DNA of 62,000 nt from Branchiostoma floridae (taxonomy: Eukaryota > Chordata > Leptocardii > Amphioxiformes > Branchiostomatidae), in the NCBI RefSeq assembly GCF_000003815.2, contig NC_049982.1:21258948-21320947 (forward strand), written 5' to 3'. Position 1 is the first letter of the stretch; each line of letters opens with the position of its first letter. A model generated the notes under the pieces. It searched no databases, was not told the DNA's origin, and was given only the letters and a program-made list of their open reading frames with translations. A program made the translations under genes and the position numbers. This document shows, one piece after another, positions 57,651 to 62,000 of the stretch.

Positions 57651-58501
57651 TGTTGAATAAGCCTATCTTTCTCGGCCATTGCGCCCCAATCCACTAAATA
57701 ATGCGTAACTGTCAGGCTCGAGATTTTGAGATTTTGGTCCGTCACACGGCGCCGATTTTACAGGTAGGGATCGCGAACGGAGTTTTGTAGACATCAGTAT
57801 GCTAGCATCGAGTTCGGATGGCCTCTTATATATGAATCACAAGATTGACAGTCAAAGATTAAAAAAAGCAACATGTAGTCTCTCATAAAGTCTCATTATT
57901 CTCTTGGAGTCTTCAATAAGGAAGTCTTCAATAAGGAAAATACAGAACGCTTCGTCGCTCTAAGTTCAGCTAAATTATGAAGTTAATTCGATCGGTACGC
58001 GAATACTTGAAGTGTACCACTTCGATCTCTACGTCACTATTCAAAAGTACAAGTGTAACAAACAGTGTGATTCAAATACTGCTTAACTGTCGATGCAAAA
58101 CGGATTTAAGTCTTTTGGCGTGACCGTTTATTAGCGTCTGGGTTTGTGATCTGGCGGCACGGAGTCGGCGCGGGTTGGAATCCCGGGAGTCAGGATTTGT
58201 TTCTGTCTGTTTCTACTCCTTTCTTACAGTACCAATAACGGAATCTGCCAAGAGTAGCTTAGGGAATCGACCAATGATGGCGAATCATAGATGGCAGAAT
58301 CATTACTATGACAAAATACGGAACCTTGCGACGATCTTGACAGCAAAATAGTTTGGCGGTAAAACGTCTAGAAACTGCATAAAGTTGGTCTGGAATATGA
58401 ACTTTCTTCCTAAGCAAGCTAACAAACAAACGAAAAAAGAATTACAGCTGCAAACATGACACAACTTGCCGCTGTGCTACCACTACGGTGTTGCTACTCA
58501 C
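57651..58501. other. Sequence with no gene seen
   Basis: AT-rich sequence with a small local duplication (GTCTTCAATAAGGAA twice near 57910). A stretch with GGTTGGAATCCCG near 58178 resembles an RNA polymerase III B box but lacks a convincing partner. Confidence 0.3.
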
Positions 58502-58640
58502 CGAGTTTCTTGTCAGGTCAGTCAGGACGTTCGCGGTGAGACTGCAGTCTTCTGGAGATCTTCTTCAACTCTTCTTCTCGGGTCTGGAATCAGAAGTGCG
58601 GGAAACGGGATGGGCTGGGCTCTTAGCTTTTTAAGTGTTC
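58502..58640 (-). promoter_or_regulatory. Candidate noncoding 5' exon for the minus-strand peptide gene
   Basis: On the minus strand an exon-like stretch ends in a good donor, ACTCG|GTGAGTAGC (exon edge at 58502). AT-rich TTTTAAAT and TTAAAAAG lie upstream at about 58625-58680 as possible core promoter sequence. No long open frame begins here. Splicing to the acceptor at 55268 would span 3.2 kb. The link to that gene is inference. Confidence 0.3.
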
Positions 58641-59271
58641 CTGCACAGCAATTATGTGCATTTAAAAGGCCTATAATTATGACGACATTCCAACTGACGA
58701 AACTAGTTGTCTGCTCATCTGATGATGCAACTTCTCCATTGCTGGCGTGCAAAGCCTCAACCCGGCCCTTGCACGTATACGGAGTTTCAACACAACACCC
58801 ACCCACGTAGGCATCCCCATTTGATGTTATGAATGGTATCCAGCTCTATGTACTTTAGATGTAGCTTACATTAACAGTGGTTAGCTCGGCTTGATATGAT
58901 CAACAGTTAAAATCTTCCAACACCTGGCCTGTACTGCCATTGGCGTAGATTATGGGCTGATCCTAGAATGCTTTGGTGACGGCATAAAAGTCATGGCAAC
59001 CAGTAATTACAGGTGAGGATGATGAGTCGGGCACTTTTGTTCCAATCTTATCATTTCTTTGACAACGCCAATAGTCCATTGGACACACAATTAGCTGAAT
59101 TCAGTTTGGATTTGACCTTTAACGTTACAATCAATGGGAAGGAAAGAGATCACCACCAAAAATGTGTTCTAAGTACTGGAAAGAAAACTTTTTTGGACAT
59201 ATGTTGTAGTGCCAAAGGGCCTGGGCGTTTCCAACAACAAATCAAACTCCTTAGATGCTACCATACAAAAA

Positions 59272-59556
59272 CAAGAAATCACACAAGCGATCAGTCAGCT
59301 AAAGAATAAGAAAGCCTCAGGCAGTGACTTGATTCTGAATGATTGATGAAGACCTTAATTGCATATTTTTGCCACACCGGGCTAAGTACTTAGTGCTTCT
59401 CACATCCTCGCAAAACCGCTGATCAAGCTATTCGATTTACTTCTCTCATCTGGACACTTCCCCCAACAATGGCGAGTAAGCCACATTGTTTCACTACATG
59501 AAAGTGGGCCCAAAAAGACCGGAACAAAAGAAGTCCAGGCTTACCAACTATCTATG
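59272..59556 (+). pseudogene. Non-LTR retrotransposon reverse transcriptase fragment (dead)
   Basis: A first piece reads ITQAISQLKNKKASGSDLIL, the usual segment before the finger region of LINE reverse transcriptases (consensus KNKASGxDxI). It is followed by two stops. A second frame reads KPLIKLFDLLLSSGHFPQQW and then VSHIVSLHESGPKKTGTKEV, the following conserved block. The fragment is frameshifted and truncated at both ends. Confidence 0.75.
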
Positions 59557-60037
59557 AAAATAAAATCATTTCCCCAAACCAAGCTGGCTGCGGAAAACGC
59601 TTCGGAACGAATGACGACCTCATTGTAATCATAGATATCTAAATATACTCGACACTCTGATATCTTCATATATATATACTAACGCCAATCAACGTATGTT
59701 TGCGTGCTTTGTAGACTTTGACTTTGACTTTATTAGAATTGCAACAATACAATACATTTTACTCCAAGCACAAAACCCACTCAAGTTTGTTTGTTTGTTT
59801 ATTCTTTATTTAACCAGGGTCAAAGCATGTCGCCTGACGGCGTTTTTGCAGAAAGTGGCACAATTCATTAACCACTGCCCCCAAAGAAGAAGTCAAACCC
59901 TATAATAGTAAACGTAGGACCTTATAGTAGATTAGAAACTAATACATGTATTATGTACTGAATGACTCTACTCTCATCTCGAGACTGTACGTGCCTTCGG
60001 GCATGATTTTGCAAATAAACTCTCTCTTTTAATACTA

Positions 60038-60640
60038 TTCACGAATCTTTCGTACCCTATTTCCAATGGTATGTGTATGACAGTCTTTACTCTTTTGATT
60101 AGAAAAACAAAATTCTCAAAATCTTTTAGCTCATGTTCCAAAGTTCCGATATTTCGAAGCTTCAGTGCACAGATCACAGATGTTCGCACATAGACAGCAT
60201 CAGACACTGTGGAAAAACTAAACTTTACTTAACCAACACTAAGATTAATTGGGACTTACCCCAAATTTTCAGCCGACTCCGTCAGCCTTGTTCACGGAAT
60301 GGACCCCTCTGCTGTAACTTCCGGACGCATCAGACACGCTTCCATTGTTCTTCCTAACAAACACGGTTGGTAAGAAACCCTTTGAGAGAGGCCAATTAAG
60401 CCGATCTGCATTCCTCAATGGGCGCTTCAGGCAACTTAATTATTACTATTCATGAAGCTTTCGTACCCATTGGCGATGGTTTGAGTATGGCAGTTTTTAT
60501 TCGTTTGATAAAAAGCAAAATTTTGGACACACCTGAAACGACATCAGCATTGTCAAAATCTTTTAGCTCAGGTTCCAAAGTTACGGGATGTTTCGAAGCT
60601 TGAGTGCACAGATCGATGTTCGCACACAGACAACATCCAC
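60038..60640. repeat. Tandem duplication of about 180-bp segment
   Basis: 60038-60195 and 60447-60632 share ACTATTCA(C/T)GAA, TTTCGTACCC, AAAATCTTTTAGCTCA, GTTCCAAAGTT, TTTCGAAGCTT and GTGCACAGATC. A third related motif (GAAACCCTTTGAG, GGCCAATTAAG) occurs at 60376 and 61300. Origin is not identified. Confidence 0.7.
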
Positions 60641-62000
60641 GCTCGTACCCAGCGCCGCGAAGAAGCCATATATAGGTTTAGATTGTGGGCTCAACCAATA
60701 CACAAATAAAACTATATGGAATCCACATCTGTCATTTTGTTTTGTTTTGTGTTTGTCTCAATTACCTTAGCAAATCGTAAGTTGTGTGACCATTCTGTGC
60801 GTCTCTATACAACGTGAGACTGTACCCCAGTTAGCTAGCGTTTTCTACAGTTACCGAGGCGAAAACAAGACGAAAGTTTACTATTTCGGGGGTAAAATGT
60901 TGCCACATTGGTGATACGTTATATCAAAGGGAACTTTAAAATGTACCTAATTTGGTAGCGCTGCGAGAGTGTTAGATTACCCCTCTAGATTGCCGAGAGG
61001 GGAGTTATGTCACGGAAGGGAGTTTGCTACGGTAGCGCGTTTGGCCTTCTCCGCGGACGCGTCCTGACGCGCCAGTAGCTCTCCTTCCCAGGTTTATATC
61101 GCTCCCCCCAGCATGCTTTGCGCGGAAAAGATACACTCGTACCCAGGTTACCCAGGACACAAAGACTTGGTAAACACGAAAGGCGCCCCGCTATGCTCAG
61201 TGGGCCCGGGGCGTGGATCTAATTAAAGGACGCTGTGGAGGAGCGTGGACAACATCAGACAAACCTCCATTGTTCCACCTGTTAAGCACAACTGATAAGA
61301 AACCCTTTGAGGGTGGCCAATTAAGATTCCTTTCATTCTTGAGCAGAACTGCTTTGATCATTGGAGGTTTATCTTCTTTTCCAGATTTGTTATTCTCGTG
61401 GTTCAGACTATTCCTTTATTCAGATACCCTTTAGCTTTATTTAGGGCTAGTCTACCAGGGTTCGAATGAAACAATGAAACATACATATACAAACGCAAAT
61501 ATATACACAAACATACATGTATATGTACAAACAGATAATAATAGATACACAAACATAAAAAAAAAACTAATGGCTTGAGAAGACATGGTACATTGCCTTT
61601 TTAAAGCGTGAGATGTTGAGCAGCGATTTGATGTGTGGTGGTAGGTCACATTCCAGACTGATGGTACGGTAGAGAAAAGTTCGCTTTTTAGTCTGTGACC
61701 AGAACCTCTGGTCGACAGACTTTTAGTTTTGTCTGGTTTTCGCGCGTTCGCAGCTGTATCTATATGTTCACATTGTCTGAATTCTATGTGGTTTGGCAGG
61801 TCCTCTGTACTGAGGTTGACGATGATGCACGTGGATTTTTTTTGGCGGCAGGTGGTTTTATTATGGATGTTATAAACATAACACCCCTACAAAATGTTCA
61901 TCTTCCGGTGTATTGGTCCAGATTCCCTGTATGTGGGTCATGAGGTAATTGATACTGTCAAGCAGATACGTGGTTTTATCTGATCGTCAAAGTTAAGTCG
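60641..62000. other. Right end of window, no gene supported
   Basis: Contains a GC-rich patch (60960-61210, with TAGCGCTGCGAGAG and CCGCGGACGCGTCC), a small AT-rich CATACATATACA tract (61480-61560), and sequence near 61640-61760 (GGTACGGTAGAGAAAAGTTC, CCAGAACCTCTGGTC) that looks like repeat debris. No open frame rises above background. Confidence 0.4.

Noticed and set aside
57415-57745. Minus-strand open frames over 57415-57745
   Set aside because: They overlap the inverted arms of a MITE and show no family signature.
58120-58200. Possible tRNA or pol III element near GGTTGGAATCCCG
   Set aside because: No cloverleaf, and no matching A box at the right distance.

Overview
The window is animal nuclear DNA. 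Its genes are intron-rich with GT-AG introns, it carries long CA microsatellites and many small transposable elements, and it encodes mosaic extracellular proteins built from an LDL-receptor class B propeller, EGF domains and C-type lectin domains (CTLDs). This mix, a tRNA-derived SINE and the two runs of N suggest a draft assembly of an invertebrate deuterostome. A lancelet (Branchiostoma) is my best guess. That is inference; no species-diagnostic gene is present.

The main content is a tandem array of three plus-strand paralogues: A (1050-10502), B (18213-27347) and C (38671-48046). Each can be read as 18 coding exons, and all junction phases agree from exon 1 to the stop. The shared product is secreted: signal peptide, acidic Ala-rich linker, six-bladed YWTD propeller, LDLR-type EGF, one large exon of tandem EGFs (12 in A, 5 in B, 14 in C), CTLD, Pro/Thr linker, two EGFs, CTLD and stop, with no membrane anchor. 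Predicted lengths are about 1266, 1003 and 1345 aa. I do not recognise this architecture as a named gene.

Copy B is a mosaic. Its 5' half, up to the first EGF of the array, resembles C; its 3' half resembles A. The two intergenic regions flanking B are near-copies of each other. This is what unequal crossing-over between an A-type and a C-type gene inside the EGF exon would produce. It is also what a false join between two haplotypes at that repeat would produce.

Intergenic layout: 1-965 is CA-repeat rich. A-B (10503-18212) and B-C (27348-38670) share degenerate repeats, a candidate noncoding first exon and a CA tract just before the next gene. B-C also carries a 3.8 kb foldback element with a 9-bp target duplication and a core of tandem splice-site-like units. 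Sequence homologous to these spacers follows C until about 50340. The rest (50340-62000) holds MITEs, a 2.1 kb CACTA-type transposon nested in a MITE, a tRNA-derived SINE, decayed LINE sequence and one small minus-strand gene for a short secreted peptide (54511-55268, with a possible 5' exon near 58502).
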